NCBI GenBank assembly: GCA_964511945.1
Contig: CAZEHO010000011.1
Location: 13,117 to 77,116 of the forward strand
Length of the DNA stretch: 64,000 bases
Reading direction: 5' to 3'
Origin: CAZEHO01 sp964511945
GTDB taxonomy: Bacteria; Actinomycetota; Acidimicrobiia; Spongiisociales; UBA11373
The notes beneath the pieces were generated by a model. The model had not been told where the DNA came from. It made no database searches and saw nothing but the letters and a program-made list of their open reading frames with translations. Shown here in pieces: positions 25,861 to 34,759 of the stretch (its first letter is position 1; each line of letters opens with the position of its first letter). Position numbers and translations under genes: made by a program.

Positions 25861-26787
25861 CTACTCGCCGGAGATCGAGCCGAGCAGGCGCCCGTCGCGG
25901 TCGACGACGGGAACGGGAGCGCGGTCGAGGAAGGCCGCGAGTTCTTCGACGTCGGCGAGTGGGTCGTCGATGTAGACGAACACGGGATCACCCATGATCT
26001 CACCAACGGTGGCTCCGGCGTCTGCATCCTCCAGAGCCCTCCGACTGGCCATGCCGATCAACCTGCCACCGTCGACTACGGGCGCAGCTGGTTCCTGCAC
26101 CACCCGGAGGGCGTCGACGACCGCCAGTTCGGTGCCGAGCGCCACCGCCTCGTCGACAGCGCCGTGGAAGCAGCGCATCGGTGCATCCCGCACGACCACC
26201 ACACCATTCGGCGCCGCCTTGCGGAGCCGCTTACCTGGACCGAAGAACTGCCGTTGCAGCCAGGACCCACCCGGCGCACCGAGCACGAGCAGGGTGTCGG
26301 GCTCCAGTTCGTCCACGACCGCGCTGGCGCTGTTGGCCCGGAGCAACCAGCGCTCAAGATCAGGGGCAACGCTACCCACCTGATCGAGCATGGCTCGTGC
26401 CTGCCGGTCGGTTTCATCGTCCTGCGATACCGACACCACACAACCGGACACACCCAGGGAGGAGGCCATCCGTTGGGCGACCCTGGTCGCGAGGTCCGTA
26501 TGAGGCCCACCGGCAACCGCCGCCACCACCGACCCCACGGTATCGAGATCGACCACATCGGGAGCAATGGTCGGTACCAGATCGAACGAACTCATCGTGG
26601 AGGAAACCAGGAGGTCTGCGCGGGCGTGGATGCACGCCGCCCGCAGGTCGCCTTCAACACGCTGAGCCGTACCGGTGGAGAGCACGTCGGCGACTGCGGC
26701 ACAGCTCTCGCCGCGAGTCCAGAGAACGGTCCATCCGCCACCCATCGCGGGGTGGGAAGTCGCGGAAGAATCGTGCGACGGTTGCAC
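25861..26787 (-). CDS. Universal stress protein-like domain fused to CBS pair
   Basis: A 308-residue cytosolic protein. The N-terminal half is USP-like, with the nucleotide-binding stretch LLVLGAPGGSWLQRQFFGPG...NGVVVVRDAP. The C-terminal ~120 residues form a CBS-domain pair (ALRVVQEPAAPVVDGGRLIG and the final VPVVDRDGRLLGSISGE), which usually senses adenine nucleotides. GTG 26787 has AGGTGG upstream; internal starts are possible. The combination suggests an energy-status sensor (inference). Stand-alone. Confidence 0.62.
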   Translation of the reverse strand: MQPSHDSSATSHPAMGGGWTVLWTRGESCAAVADVLSTGTAQRVEGDLRAACIHARADLLVSSTMSSFDLVPTIAPDVVDLDTVGSVVAAVAGGPHTDLATRVAQRMASSLGVSGCVVSVSQDDETDRQARAMLDQVGSVAPDLERWLLRANSASAVVDELEPDTLLVLGAPGGSWLQRQFFGPGKRLRKAAPNGVVVVRDAPMRCFHGAVDEAVALGTELAVVDALRVVQEPAAPVVDGGRLIGMASRRALEDADAGATVGEIMGDPVFVYIDDPLADVEELAAFLDRAPVPVVDRDGRLLGSISGE

Positions 26788-26933
26788 CGGGGATCACACC
26801 ACCTACGACGCTGTCGCAACAGGCACGAGATCAACCCTACCCCCGGTCGACGACAAACTGTGCACCTGATTCCGATTCCGTAGACCGCCTCGGGTGGCTA
26901 CCGTGCGGCGGCCATCAACGGAGGGGATTCCCG

Positions 26934-28955
26934 GTGCGGCGATTGCCCATTGTGTTCGTACTGCTCGCGCTCGTGCTGAGTGCATGCAGCGGCGACGACG
27001 ACCAGGCGGACACCACGAGCACGGCGGCTGCCACCACCACGACTGCGGCACCAGCAGCAACCGCAGGTGATGCCGGCGACCCGGCGCCCACAACCACCCA
27101 GGCGCCTGCGGAAGACGGCAGCACCACCGAGCCCGCCGGGGGCGACGGTGATTCGTGGACCTTCCTGGTGTACCTCATGGGCGACACCGATCTGGAACCC
27201 TTCGCCGTTCAGGACATGCTCGAGATGGCTGCGGTCGGCTCGACGGACGAGGTCAACATCGTTGCTCTGGTCGACCGGCACCCGGAATTCTCGGACGAGG
27301 CGGTTCTCAACCTCCCGGACTGGGAAGACACCCGCCTCCTCGAGGTGGGCACGGGCCAGTTCACGGAACTCGCCGCACAGGGCGAGCTGAATCTGGGGAG
27401 TCCGGAGACATTTGCGGCTTTCATCGAGACAGGGATCACCTCCTATCCGGCCGATCACTATGCCGTGGTGCTGTGGGATCACGGGGCCGGATGGCCCGGG
27501 ATGGGACCGGACGAGTCCGATGGGCTCGACGTGCTCGACATGGCGGATCTCGGACAGGGCCTGGCCCAGGGTCTCGAAGGCGCCGGTGTCGACAAGATCG
27601 ACATGATTGGGTTCGACGCCTGCCTGATGGCGACCTACGAGGTTGCCAGCATCGTGGCTCCCTATGCCGACTACATGCTCTCGTCGCAGGAGCTCGAACC
27701 GGGTCACGGCTGGAACTACGAGGCGCTGGCTTTGCTCACCGAGAACCCAGACGCCACACCGGTCGATCTGGGCCGGGCCATCATCGACGGCTTCGCGGCC
27801 CAGGCCGAAGCATCGGACACCGGGGTCGACATCACCCTTTCCCTGCTGGACCTCTCGTACATCGATGAGCTGCAGGCGGCGCTCGGCGGGCTGACGGCCG
27901 AAGTCACCGCGGCACCGACGGAGGCAGCTCCGGCTCTGGCCGGAGCACGTAACGCCGTGCTCAGTTTCGGCCGGAATCCCGATCCCGACCTCGACAGCAA
28001 TCTGACCGACCTGGGCGGGCTGCTCGACCTCATCGGCAAGAACTCTCCGGATGTCGCCCAGGCCACCGCCGCAGCACGGGCGGTTCTGGCCGACATGGTC
28101 GTCACCGTCACCAACGGGCCGGCGACGGCAAACGCCTCCGGGCTGAGCATCTACTTCCCGGCATTCCAGCGGGACTTCCGACAGGGTTATCTGTTCCTCG
28201 AAGGGGTCCCCCACTGGCCCGACGCGCTGGCCGCGTTCTACCAGGCGGGCGATGCCATCCCGGTGGAGGAGCAGCCCGAGATCGTCGAAGAGGCCACGCC
28301 CGACCAGGACGCGCCGATCTACTACTTCGACGAGGACGGTCTCAACGTCGAGGCCTACTTCGATCTCGCCGCTGAGGACACGGTGGTCGGAGCAACAATC
28401 TTCTACGGCCTGCTCGACGAAGAAGAAGAACTCCTCTACTACATCGGTGAGGAGCCGGCCCACGTCTTCGCCGGCGGGCTGGTGTACGGCCTTTACGACC
28501 TGACGGTCTTCACGATCTCCGACGGAGAGGACACGGCGCCTGCGTTCTTCGGGCTGAGCTTCGATCAGGACACCGGCTTTGCGCTGGTCGATGTGCCGCT
28601 GGCCTATCAGGCGCCCGGCAGTGAGGAGTTCGAGGACGTTGTGCTCTCACTAGTCGCCGACCCGGAGGACGGGACTGTTGTCGAGGAGGGGTTCTACCTC
28701 GTCGACGAGAGCGGGACGTGGGGAGCCCTCACCGCCGATCCGCAAGGGCTGATCTACCCGATCGTTCTCGCTGAGGACGCCGATGGGAACCAGGAGTGGA
28801 CCGTCACCACTGAGGTCGGTCTGTGGGCCGATCTGCCGCTGTTGCAGTACAACCTGGAGCCGCTCGACTCCGGCACCACGGTCTACCTGGAACTGACGGT
28901 GTTCGACTACGGCGGCAACGAGGACGAGATCGCGGTGTTCGACGCCATCCCGTAG
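26934..28955 (+). CDS. Clostripain-family (C11) cysteine peptidase, lipoprotein
   Basis: A 673-residue lipoprotein. The lipobox is LSAC (Cys18), followed by a Thr/Ala/Pro linker to ~75. The peptidase C11 domain (~77-450) has the catalytic dyad His183 (LWDHGAGW) and Cys230 (GFDACLM). A C-terminal beta-rich domain follows (~470-673). C11 peptidases cleave after Arg/Lys, often after autocleavage. GTG 26934 with GGAGGGG eight bases upstream was chosen; the longer upstream frame is antisense to the USP-CBS gene. Likely displayed on the outer face of the membrane. Confidence 0.88.
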   Translation: MRRLPIVFVLLALVLSACSGDDDQADTTSTAAATTTTAAPAATAGDAGDPAPTTTQAPAEDGSTTEPAGGDGDSWTFLVYLMGDTDLEPFAVQDMLEMAAVGSTDEVNIVALVDRHPEFSDEAVLNLPDWEDTRLLEVGTGQFTELAAQGELNLGSPETFAAFIETGITSYPADHYAVVLWDHGAGWPGMGPDESDGLDVLDMADLGQGLAQGLEGAGVDKIDMIGFDACLMATYEVASIVAPYADYMLSSQELEPGHGWNYEALALLTENPDATPVDLGRAIIDGFAAQAEASDTGVDITLSLLDLSYIDELQAALGGLTAEVTAAPTEAAPALAGARNAVLSFGRNPDPDLDSNLTDLGGLLDLIGKNSPDVAQATAAARAVLADMVVTVTNGPATANASGLSIYFPAFQRDFRQGYLFLEGVPHWPDALAAFYQAGDAIPVEEQPEIVEEATPDQDAPIYYFDEDGLNVEAYFDLAAEDTVVGATIFYGLLDEEEELLYYIGEEPAHVFAGGLVYGLYDLTVFTISDGEDTAPAFFGLSFDQDTGFALVDVPLAYQAPGSEEFEDVVLSLVADPEDGTVVEEGFYLVDESGTWGALTADPQGLIYPIVLAEDADGNQEWTVTTEVGLWADLPLLQYNLEPLDSGTTVYLELTVFDYGGNEDEIAVFDAIP

Positions 28956-28977
28956 CCGGCAGCGTACGATCGTCGGC

Positions 28978-30138
28978 GTGCGGAACGCTCCTCACACCGA
29001 CGATCTCCACGCCACCCGAGGCGCCATTGCGGCGCGCAACCTCGTGGCGACCGCTTCGGGGTACCTGACGTCCGACGTGGCCATGGACCTCCCGTTCGAG
29101 GCGCTCGGACCGTTCAAGCAATTGCTGCTCCGGTTCTTCTCCACCGAGGAGTGGACCGAGGAGCACGCCACTGCGCTGAGCGAAGCCGTATCTCCCCACG
29201 TGGCGGAGGGCTGGTGGGAGCACGACCTCGGCGGCGGTATTGGCCTTCGACATGGAATTCACGAGGGCAGCTACGTGCTGTGGGTCGAGGGTGGCTCGGC
29301 CCCGGCGCCTTCGATTTTCGATCGGGTGTTCGACGGACCGGTCGTTCCCGAAGCGACCCCCCATCCTCGCAAAGTGAAGTTCACCACCGGAGGCATCCCC
29401 GCCCCCGGTCGCTGGTACCGCAGAACCGATTCGGAGAGCCCTGACGACCAGCGGGTGAAACGCCTCTTCGCGGAGCCGGACGTGACCGACGTCATGGTGG
29501 CCGGGGACTTCGTCACGGTGGGGATCGGAGCCCGGTCTCCATGGGAGCAACGGCTGGAACCCCTCCTGGCCTTGGTGACCGAATTGTTTGCCGGTGACGA
29601 AGCGGCCGCGACTCCGGTGCGGACCCGTGACGAGCTCCTCGCAGAGGCGGCTGAGATCGGGCTGCCCAACCCGGAGGAGCTGCACCTGCTCGACCCCGAC
29701 GACGAGGACCACCGCACCCGGCTCCGGTCTGCCCTCGATGCGGGCGACCCCCGGGTCCGGCGGGTGGCCATCGCGGTGCTGGCCGAATCCGACGACGCCG
29801 AAACCCGGCTACATGCGGTGCAGCGGGGCTTGGCCGATGAGTCCCGGGTAGTCCGGCGCACCGCCGTGGACGCAGCCGCCGACACCGAGGACGAGCAACT
29901 GCGCCCGCTGTTCGAGGACTTGCTCGGTGACGACGATCAGTGGATCCGCTGGAAGGCGGTCCGGGCGCTCGGTGAACTCGGAGTCGACGAGAGCCGGTCG
30001 GCAATCGAGCAGGCTGCGAATGACGCGGACTTCCAGGTTCGATTCGAGGCGAGCCGCGTGCTGCGAGCCATCTTCCCTTCCCCCCTTGCGGGGGAAGGTG
30101 GTTCGGCGCCGGAAGGGGCCGAACCGGATGGGGGGTAG
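28978..30138 (+). CDS. Nfu N-terminal-like domain plus HEAT-repeat protein
   Basis: A 386-residue cytosolic protein. A first domain of unknown type (~1-110, WWEHDLGGGIGL) is followed by a segment matching the Nfu N-terminal domain (~130-200: VKFTTGGI, LFAEPDVTDVMVAGDFVTVG, SPWEQRLEPLL). HEAT/PBS-lyase-like repeats follow (~235-365). No CxxC of the NifU C-terminal domain is present, so it is not an Fe-S scaffold itself. It may be an Fe-S or protein-assembly adaptor (inference). The last ~20 residues are encoded by an intergenic tandem repeat that has invaded the 3' end. Confidence 0.65.
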   Translation: MRNAPHTDDLHATRGAIAARNLVATASGYLTSDVAMDLPFEALGPFKQLLLRFFSTEEWTEEHATALSEAVSPHVAEGWWEHDLGGGIGLRHGIHEGSYVLWVEGGSAPAPSIFDRVFDGPVVPEATPHPRKVKFTTGGIPAPGRWYRRTDSESPDDQRVKRLFAEPDVTDVMVAGDFVTVGIGARSPWEQRLEPLLALVTELFAGDEAAATPVRTRDELLAEAAEIGLPNPEELHLLDPDDEDHRTRLRSALDAGDPRVRRVAIAVLAESDDAETRLHAVQRGLADESRVVRRTAVDAAADTEDEQLRPLFEDLLGDDDQWIRWKAVRALGELGVDESRSAIEQAANDADFQVRFEASRVLRAIFPSPLAGEGGSAPEGAEPDGG

Positions 30139-30330
30139 ACACCGGATCCGGAGAGAAGCGCGCCGACCGCGCTCGGTCCTTGCGGGGGAAGGTGGTCCGG
30201 CGCCGGAAGGGGCCGAACCGGATGGGGGGTAGACACCGGATCCGGAGAGAAGCGCGCCGACCGCGCTCGGTCCTTGCGGGGGAAGGGAGTTCGGCGCCGG
30301 AAGGGGCCGAACCGGATGGGGGGTAGGAGA
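30086..30330 (+). repeat. Tandem repeat, 94-bp period, ~2.6 copies
   Basis: Units begin TTGCGGGGGAAGG at 30086, 30180 and 30274, exactly 94 bases apart. Each contains self-complementary parts: GTTCGGC...GCCGAAC, AGCGCG...CGCGCT and CCGGATCCGG. The first unit encodes the C-terminus of the upstream Nfu/HEAT protein. The units differ by few bases, so the amplification is recent. It resembles REP-type palindromic elements. Together with the next repeat it fills 30139-30489, where no gene is seen. Confidence 0.85.
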
Positions 30331-30370
30331 AAAGAATCGTGCCGCGGCCTTGCCGCGACTCCGTGTTGTC

Positions 30371-30478
30371 TTCGTACCCCCTCAGCCTCACCGCTCCACT
30401 CGTCGGCAGCACACCGCATGGGGGGAGCGAGCACTGGTTTTCCCTTCCCGCTTGGCGGAGGTCTACTCCGGAGGTCAC
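30371..30478 (-). repeat. Dispersed intergenic repeat, copy A (inverted relative to copy B)
   Basis: The reverse complement of this segment matches 36852-36992. Shared blocks in order are AGTAGACCTCCG, CAAGCGG, AAGGGA, CGCTCCCCCCATGCGGTGT, GCTGCCGACGAG, GGAGCG and GAGGCTGA. It lies just past the 3' end of the efflux permease gene. Confidence 0.8.
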
Positions 30479-30489
30479 ATGAGTCAGGA

Positions 30490-31686
30490 CTAGGTCGTCC
30501 GCAGCGCCTCCGTCGGGGACAATCGTGAGGCACGCATCGCCGGATAGAGCCCGGCCAGGGCGCCGATGATCAACGCGGCGCCGACACCACCCCCCAGAGC
30601 AATTCCCGGGATGAGCGTCTCCCATCCCCTGATCTCGGCGTAGATCCCGGTGACTCCGGCGCCGAGGGCCACGCCCCCGATGCCGCCGATCGTTGCCAAC
30701 AGCAGCGCCTCGAGCAGGAACTGCACCGCAACGTGACGCCGGGTGGCGCCGAGTGCTCGCCGCAGCCCGATCTCGGACCTGCGTTCCAGCACGGAGATCA
30801 CCATCACGTTGGCGATGCCGACACCGCCCACCAGCAGCGCCACCGCACCGAGGCCGAGGAAAAGATTGGTGAATGCGCTCTCAGCGGCAGCCTTCGCCTC
30901 GATGGCATCACTCGGCCGGGAGACCTCGACCTGATCCGGGTTCTCAGGATTGACCGTTGCCGGCAGCACCCCCGACACGTCGTCGACCCAATCCGGGTCG
31001 GTGCGGATGTAGAGCGACGACGCAACACCGTAGTAGCCGAGGTAGGTCTCGGCGGCGCTCGCTCCGACCATGGCCGCGCGGTCGAGACCGGGGCTCAGCT
31101 CGAACGGTTCGAGGATCCCGATCACCCGGAACCACTCGTCTCCGAGCCACACCATGACCTCGGGTTCGAGGTCAGTGACTCCGAGCCGTTCGGCCGCCAC
31201 CGATCCGAGGACCGTCGTCGGGAAAGCGGCAGACGCCTCGTCGAGGAAGAGGCCTTCGGCCACCGACCCCTGCAGCGTCTCGAGCAGATCGACTTCGACT
31301 GCCTGAACGCTGATGCCGCCGCTGCGGCTGCTGGGCACCAGGTTGTTGCGGTACACGCTGGCGTCGACGGTCCCCACGGTCGAGACCTCCTCGACCGGAC
31401 CGATCCGATCGACCATCTCCGAAGCCGTGCCGGGCAATTGGGCGTCGCCGAGGCCGATGCCCTGGCCCGCTTGGACGACCAGCAGGTTGGTGCCGAGGCG
31501 GTCGAGCTGTGCCAGTAGATCGGACTTCGACGACTCGGAGAGGCCGAGCACCGCGACCAGCGACGCGATACCGATCATGATCCCGAGTGCCGAGAGTGCG
31601 GCGCGCAGCGGACGGGTCCGCAGTCCGACGCCGGCGGTGCGGAACACATCACTCAGGTGGAGCCTGCTGCGCTGGACGCCGTTCAT
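30490..31686 (-). CDS. MacB-type ABC transporter permease
   Basis: A 398-residue FtsX-fold permease: TM1 (~28-48), a large extracytoplasmic MacB_PCD domain (~50-265) and three C-terminal TMs (~280-300, ~325-350, ~365-390) with the FtsX signature SVLERRSEIGLRRALGATRR. It couples with the ATPase encoded upstream and the adaptor protein for efflux or mechanotransmission at the membrane. Its ATG overlaps the ATPase stop (ATGA). Last gene of the four-gene minus-strand operon. Confidence 0.9.
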   Translation of the reverse strand: MNGVQRSRLHLSDVFRTAGVGLRTRPLRAALSALGIMIGIASLVAVLGLSESSKSDLLAQLDRLGTNLLVVQAGQGIGLGDAQLPGTASEMVDRIGPVEEVSTVGTVDASVYRNNLVPSSRSGGISVQAVEVDLLETLQGSVAEGLFLDEASAAFPTTVLGSVAAERLGVTDLEPEVMVWLGDEWFRVIGILEPFELSPGLDRAAMVGASAAETYLGYYGVASSLYIRTDPDWVDDVSGVLPATVNPENPDQVEVSRPSDAIEAKAAAESAFTNLFLGLGAVALLVGGVGIANVMVISVLERRSEIGLRRALGATRRHVAVQFLLEALLLATIGGIGGVALGAGVTGIYAEIRGWETLIPGIALGGGVGAALIIGALAGLYPAMRASRLSPTEALRTT

Positions 31687-32381
31687 GACCCCACCCCCAG
31701 CAGCGCCGAGTCCGATTCGATCCGGCCGTCGCGCAACGCCACCTGCCGCGGAAACCGCTCCGCCATCTCTCGGTTGTGGGTGATGACGACCAGCGTGATG
31801 CCCTCCGCATGAAGCTCCTCGAGCAATTCGACGATCGCATCGCTGGATGCGGTGTCGAGATTGCCGGTCGGTTCATCGGCCAGCACCAGCGACGGGCGGC
31901 CGACGATCGCCCGGGCCACCGCGACCCGCTGCCGCTCACCACCGGAGAGCTTGTTCGAGTGTTGGGTGATGCGATGACCCAGGCCCACCCTCAGCAGCGT
32001 GATCGCCGCCAGCTCGCGCCGCTCCCGGGCGGGCATCCCGGTGTACAGCAGGCCATCGGCCACGTTGTCGAGGGCCGACTCGGCATCCAGCAGATGGAAC
32101 TGCTGGAACACGAATCCGATCCGGCGCGAGCGCAGGGCCGACAGGTCGCGATCCGACATACGGGCGATGTCGTAGCCATCCACCTTCACCTCGCCGGACG
32201 TCGGCCGGTCGAGGGTGCCCATGATGTGCAGTAGTGTCGATTTGCCCGATCCGGATGGACCAACGATGCCGACCAACTCGCCGGCATTCACCCGCAGGTC
32301 CACCCCGCGCAGGGCCCGGACTGGAGGTGTCGCCGGATACGACTTGGTGACGCCCGTCAGTTTGAGAACCGCATCGCTCAC
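31683..32381 (-). CDS. MacB/LolD-type ABC transporter ATPase
   Basis: A 232-residue ATP-binding subunit with Walker A GPSGSGKSTL, Q-loop FVFQQFHLLD, signature LSGGERQRVAVARA, Walker B LVLADEPTGNLD and switch His in VITHN. It energises the adjacent permease. GTG start at 32381 overlaps the adaptor stop, and its stop overlaps the permease start, so all are translationally coupled. Confidence 0.95.
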   Translation of the reverse strand: MSDAVLKLTGVTKSYPATPPVRALRGVDLRVNAGELVGIVGPSGSGKSTLLHIMGTLDRPTSGEVKVDGYDIARMSDRDLSALRSRRIGFVFQQFHLLDAESALDNVADGLLYTGMPARERRELAAITLLRVGLGHRITQHSNKLSGGERQRVAVARAIVGRPSLVLADEPTGNLDTASSDAIVELLEELHAEGITLVVITHNREMAERFPRQVALRDGRIESDSALLGVGS

Positions 32382-33943
32382 GGCACCACCACCCGGTCGC
32401 CCAGGGTCAGCCCGGTGGACTCAACCTCGACGTAGCCGTCGGCGTACAAGCCCGGCTCCACGCCGACGAGCCGGGTCGTCCCGCCTCCAGTATCCACCTC
32501 GACCCCGTATCCCCCTTCAGCCAAGGCCAGCAGTGCAGTCACCGGCACGGCCATCACAGCGGGCCGCTCCTCGGTGATCACCTCGACGTCAACCGGAGCC
32601 TCATCCAGACCTGCGGCCACCGAGACGTCGTCAAGTTCGATCTGCACGTCGAACGTGGCCGCTCCGGATTGGGCATTGCGCCGTGCCACCGAGGCCACCG
32701 ACGCAACGGTGCCCGGCGCTTCAGTTCCGTTCGGGAGCACGACGGTCACCTCGAGGCCCTCGACCAGCAGGTCCTGATCTGCTGCATCGAGATCCACCGC
32801 AACTGCAACCGAATCCGACGTGGCAGCGAAGACCTGATTGCCGGAGCGCACTTCATCGCCGATCGCCAGGTTGACCTCGGCCACCCGGACCGGTCCGGGC
32901 AGGAAGATCACTTCGCCGAGCTCGATCACCCCATCGACTTCGGCACCAACCGACTCCTGCCACTGGCGCACGGCCGTCTCGGCGGCGGCGCCGAAGGTGC
33001 CGTCGGGGACACCCGGGGAGAATCCGAGCCTGTCGAGTGCGGCTTCGAGCTGCGCGACATCGGAACCTTCAGTCCCATCGAAGCTCGTGTACACGGTGGC
33101 GATGCGTCCGGCTCCTTGGAGCAGGTCGCCGACCACAACGAAGACCTGGTCGACGGTGACCGGCTCAGACAGGTAGACGACCTCGTCGACACCGACCGCT
33201 CCATCGACCGGGGCTCCGATGTCTTCCTGCCACGCTTCGACCATCTCGCCGGTCGCCCAGTCGAACGTCTCGTCGACGACGACCCAGCCGTCCGGGTCGT
33301 AGCCGATATCAACGAGGATCGCCTCGAGCTGCGCGATGTCCGGTCCCTCCATCGGGCTGCGGCTGTTGTACGAGAGCGTGCGGTACATGGGTATGTCGCC
33401 GATGAAGGCCGTCACTGGGCTCCCGTCGACTTCGGCAACCACACTGCCGTGGCCGATCGTTTCGCCTCCGCTGACCACACCGGTGACGGTGCCCCCGGCG
33501 CGGATCGTCAGGTCTTCGGTGTCGGGAACCCGAGCAATGGTCTGGAACGCAGGCAGGTTGCCGTACATCAGAACGACCGGCTGCAGGTCCACCGCATAGA
33601 GCACATCTCCTTCAACGAGCACAGCCCCCGGCTCGGGGACGTAGGTCAGGGTTCCGGCCACCCGGGAGGTGAGCGGGTCACCGACCTCGAATCCGAGGGT
33701 TCCCTCAAGGGTCTCGATCTGGGTCATGTCGCGGACGATGACGTCGTCGAGTTCCACGGGGGTCGAGACCGCAGAGACCGTCTGCGCGTCGTTTCGAAGA
33801 ATGAACCAGGCGGCAACGGCGGCGGCCGCAATCGCAGCCAACGCCACGATCACCTGCCAGCGCCGTCGCTTCGGTGCGGTCAGCACGGCGGGATCGAGAG
33901 TGCCTTCACCGTCGAGTGTTGGGGTCTGGATGGCCTTGGTCAT
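32378..33943 (-). CDS. Periplasmic adaptor (membrane-fusion-like) protein with two peptidoglycan-binding domains
   Basis: A 521-residue protein with a single N-terminal TM (~30-50). A lipoyl/barrel-sandwich region (~70-165) is interrupted by two PG_binding_1-type repeats (~200-255 with IAQLEAILVDIGY, ~295-345 with DGTFGAAAETAVRQWQE). A beta-barrel part follows to the C-terminus (~370-521). Gram-positive MacA-like adaptors of this kind link the efflux pump to the cell wall. ATG 33943 overlaps the stop of the upstream lipoprotein gene. The longer upstream frame is antisense/overlapping and was not used. Confidence 0.85.
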   Translation of the reverse strand: MTKAIQTPTLDGEGTLDPAVLTAPKRRRWQVIVALAAIAAAAVAAWFILRNDAQTVSAVSTPVELDDVIVRDMTQIETLEGTLGFEVGDPLTSRVAGTLTYVPEPGAVLVEGDVLYAVDLQPVVLMYGNLPAFQTIARVPDTEDLTIRAGGTVTGVVSGGETIGHGSVVAEVDGSPVTAFIGDIPMYRTLSYNSRSPMEGPDIAQLEAILVDIGYDPDGWVVVDETFDWATGEMVEAWQEDIGAPVDGAVGVDEVVYLSEPVTVDQVFVVVGDLLQGAGRIATVYTSFDGTEGSDVAQLEAALDRLGFSPGVPDGTFGAAAETAVRQWQESVGAEVDGVIELGEVIFLPGPVRVAEVNLAIGDEVRSGNQVFAATSDSVAVAVDLDAADQDLLVEGLEVTVVLPNGTEAPGTVASVASVARRNAQSGAATFDVQIELDDVSVAAGLDEAPVDVEVITEERPAVMAVPVTALLALAEGGYGVEVDTGGGTTRLVGVEPGLYADGYVEVESTGLTLGDRVVVP

Positions 33944-34590
33944 CGGCCCTGGCCTCCGAGGCCGAGGCCACCACCGGGCCGGATTCCCGCGAAGAGTTCC
34001 TGACAGACCTCGTTCGCAGCCTGGAACGCCGGGTCTTCCCGATCGATGTCGCCGAGCAGCCCGCGGCCGCCACCCTGACCGGAGGCAGGGAGGCCGCCTG
34101 AGAGATCGGGGTCGGCCATGTCGTAGCCGTTGTCCCGCATGCACGCCGCGTACTCGAGCAAGCTGTCCTGCAGTTCTGTCTGGTCGATCTGCTGGAACTG
34201 CTGGACGACACCGTCGAGGTGCTCCTGGCAGGCGTCCCGAGCAGCCAGCATTGCCTCCCGGTCAAATGAACCATCGCCCTGTCCGGCTCCCGCGGGACGG
34301 GGCAGTCTGAGGTTCCCGTTCTCGTCGACGGTCGGATCCGCCATGTCGACTCCGTTCTCCCGCATGCACGCCGCAAAGGCGAGCATCGATTCCTCGGTGT
34401 CGACTTCCTCGTCGGGAGCCTGGGTCTCGCTCGAGCCGTCGCCGACTGCAGGGCCGTCGTCCATGGCTGTGATCAGCTCGTCTGAATCGTTCTCGAGCGA
34501 AGCAATCCCGGATCCGCCGTCCCCACTGCCGCCGCACGCCGCAGCCGCCAGAGCCATGAGGACGACGATCAGCACGATTCGCCGGTGCAT
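33940..34590 (-). CDS. Lipoprotein with duplicated ACMRxNG motif
   Basis: A 216-residue lipoprotein; the lipobox AAAAC gives Cys19. It contains two related units, each with FAACMRENGVDMADP or YAACMRDNGYDMADP followed ~45 residues later by a second Cys (DACQEHL, NEVCQEL), so two probable disulfide-linked helical modules. AGGA lies eight bases before the ATG. First gene of the efflux operon. The same motif occurs in the sensor domain of the kinase at 19538-21250. Probably an extracytoplasmic binding or sensing component (inference). Confidence 0.8.
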   Translation of the reverse strand: MHRRIVLIVVLMALAAAACGGSGDGGSGIASLENDSDELITAMDDGPAVGDGSSETQAPDEEVDTEESMLAFAACMRENGVDMADPTVDENGNLRLPRPAGAGQGDGSFDREAMLAARDACQEHLDGVVQQFQQIDQTELQDSLLEYAACMRDNGYDMADPDLSGGLPASGQGGGRGLLGDIDREDPAFQAANEVCQELFAGIRPGGGLGLGGQGR

Positions 34591-34635
34591 TTCGGAGTTC
34601 CTTTCCAGATGTACTCCGACAGCATCCCGGGAGAC

Positions 34636-34720
34636 CATGAGCGGGCCCTGAAGCAGCGATGAGGACCGGATGAGAATCCAGCTCATCAACCCCTCATCTC
34701 GGTCTCACGGCCCTCTCATG
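34636..34720. promoter_or_regulatory. Palindromic array of 11-bp-phased hexamers between divergent operons
   Basis: Hexamers CATGAG (34636), CCTGAA (34647), GATGAG (34658) and GATGAG (34669) face CTCATC (34682), CTCATC (34693), CTCACG (34704) and CTCATG (34715). Spacing within each half is exactly 11 bases, and the halves are reverse complements about ~34678. OmpR/PhoB-type regulators bind 11-bp-phased direct repeats. The array sits between the efflux operon start (34590) and the regulator start (34760), so it probably controls both. Confidence 0.78.
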
Positions 34721-34759
34721 CACCATGGGTACTCTCCAGCGTGACCCGGAACGAAAGCG

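Noticed and set aside
26181..26933. N-terminal extension of the clostripain-like gene
   Set aside because: The region is antisense to the USP-CBS gene, and a lipoprotein signal with a good ribosome-binding site starts at 26934.
30086..30330. CRISPR-like array
   Set aside because: Units are directly tandem with a 94-bp period and no variable spacers; no cas genes are present.
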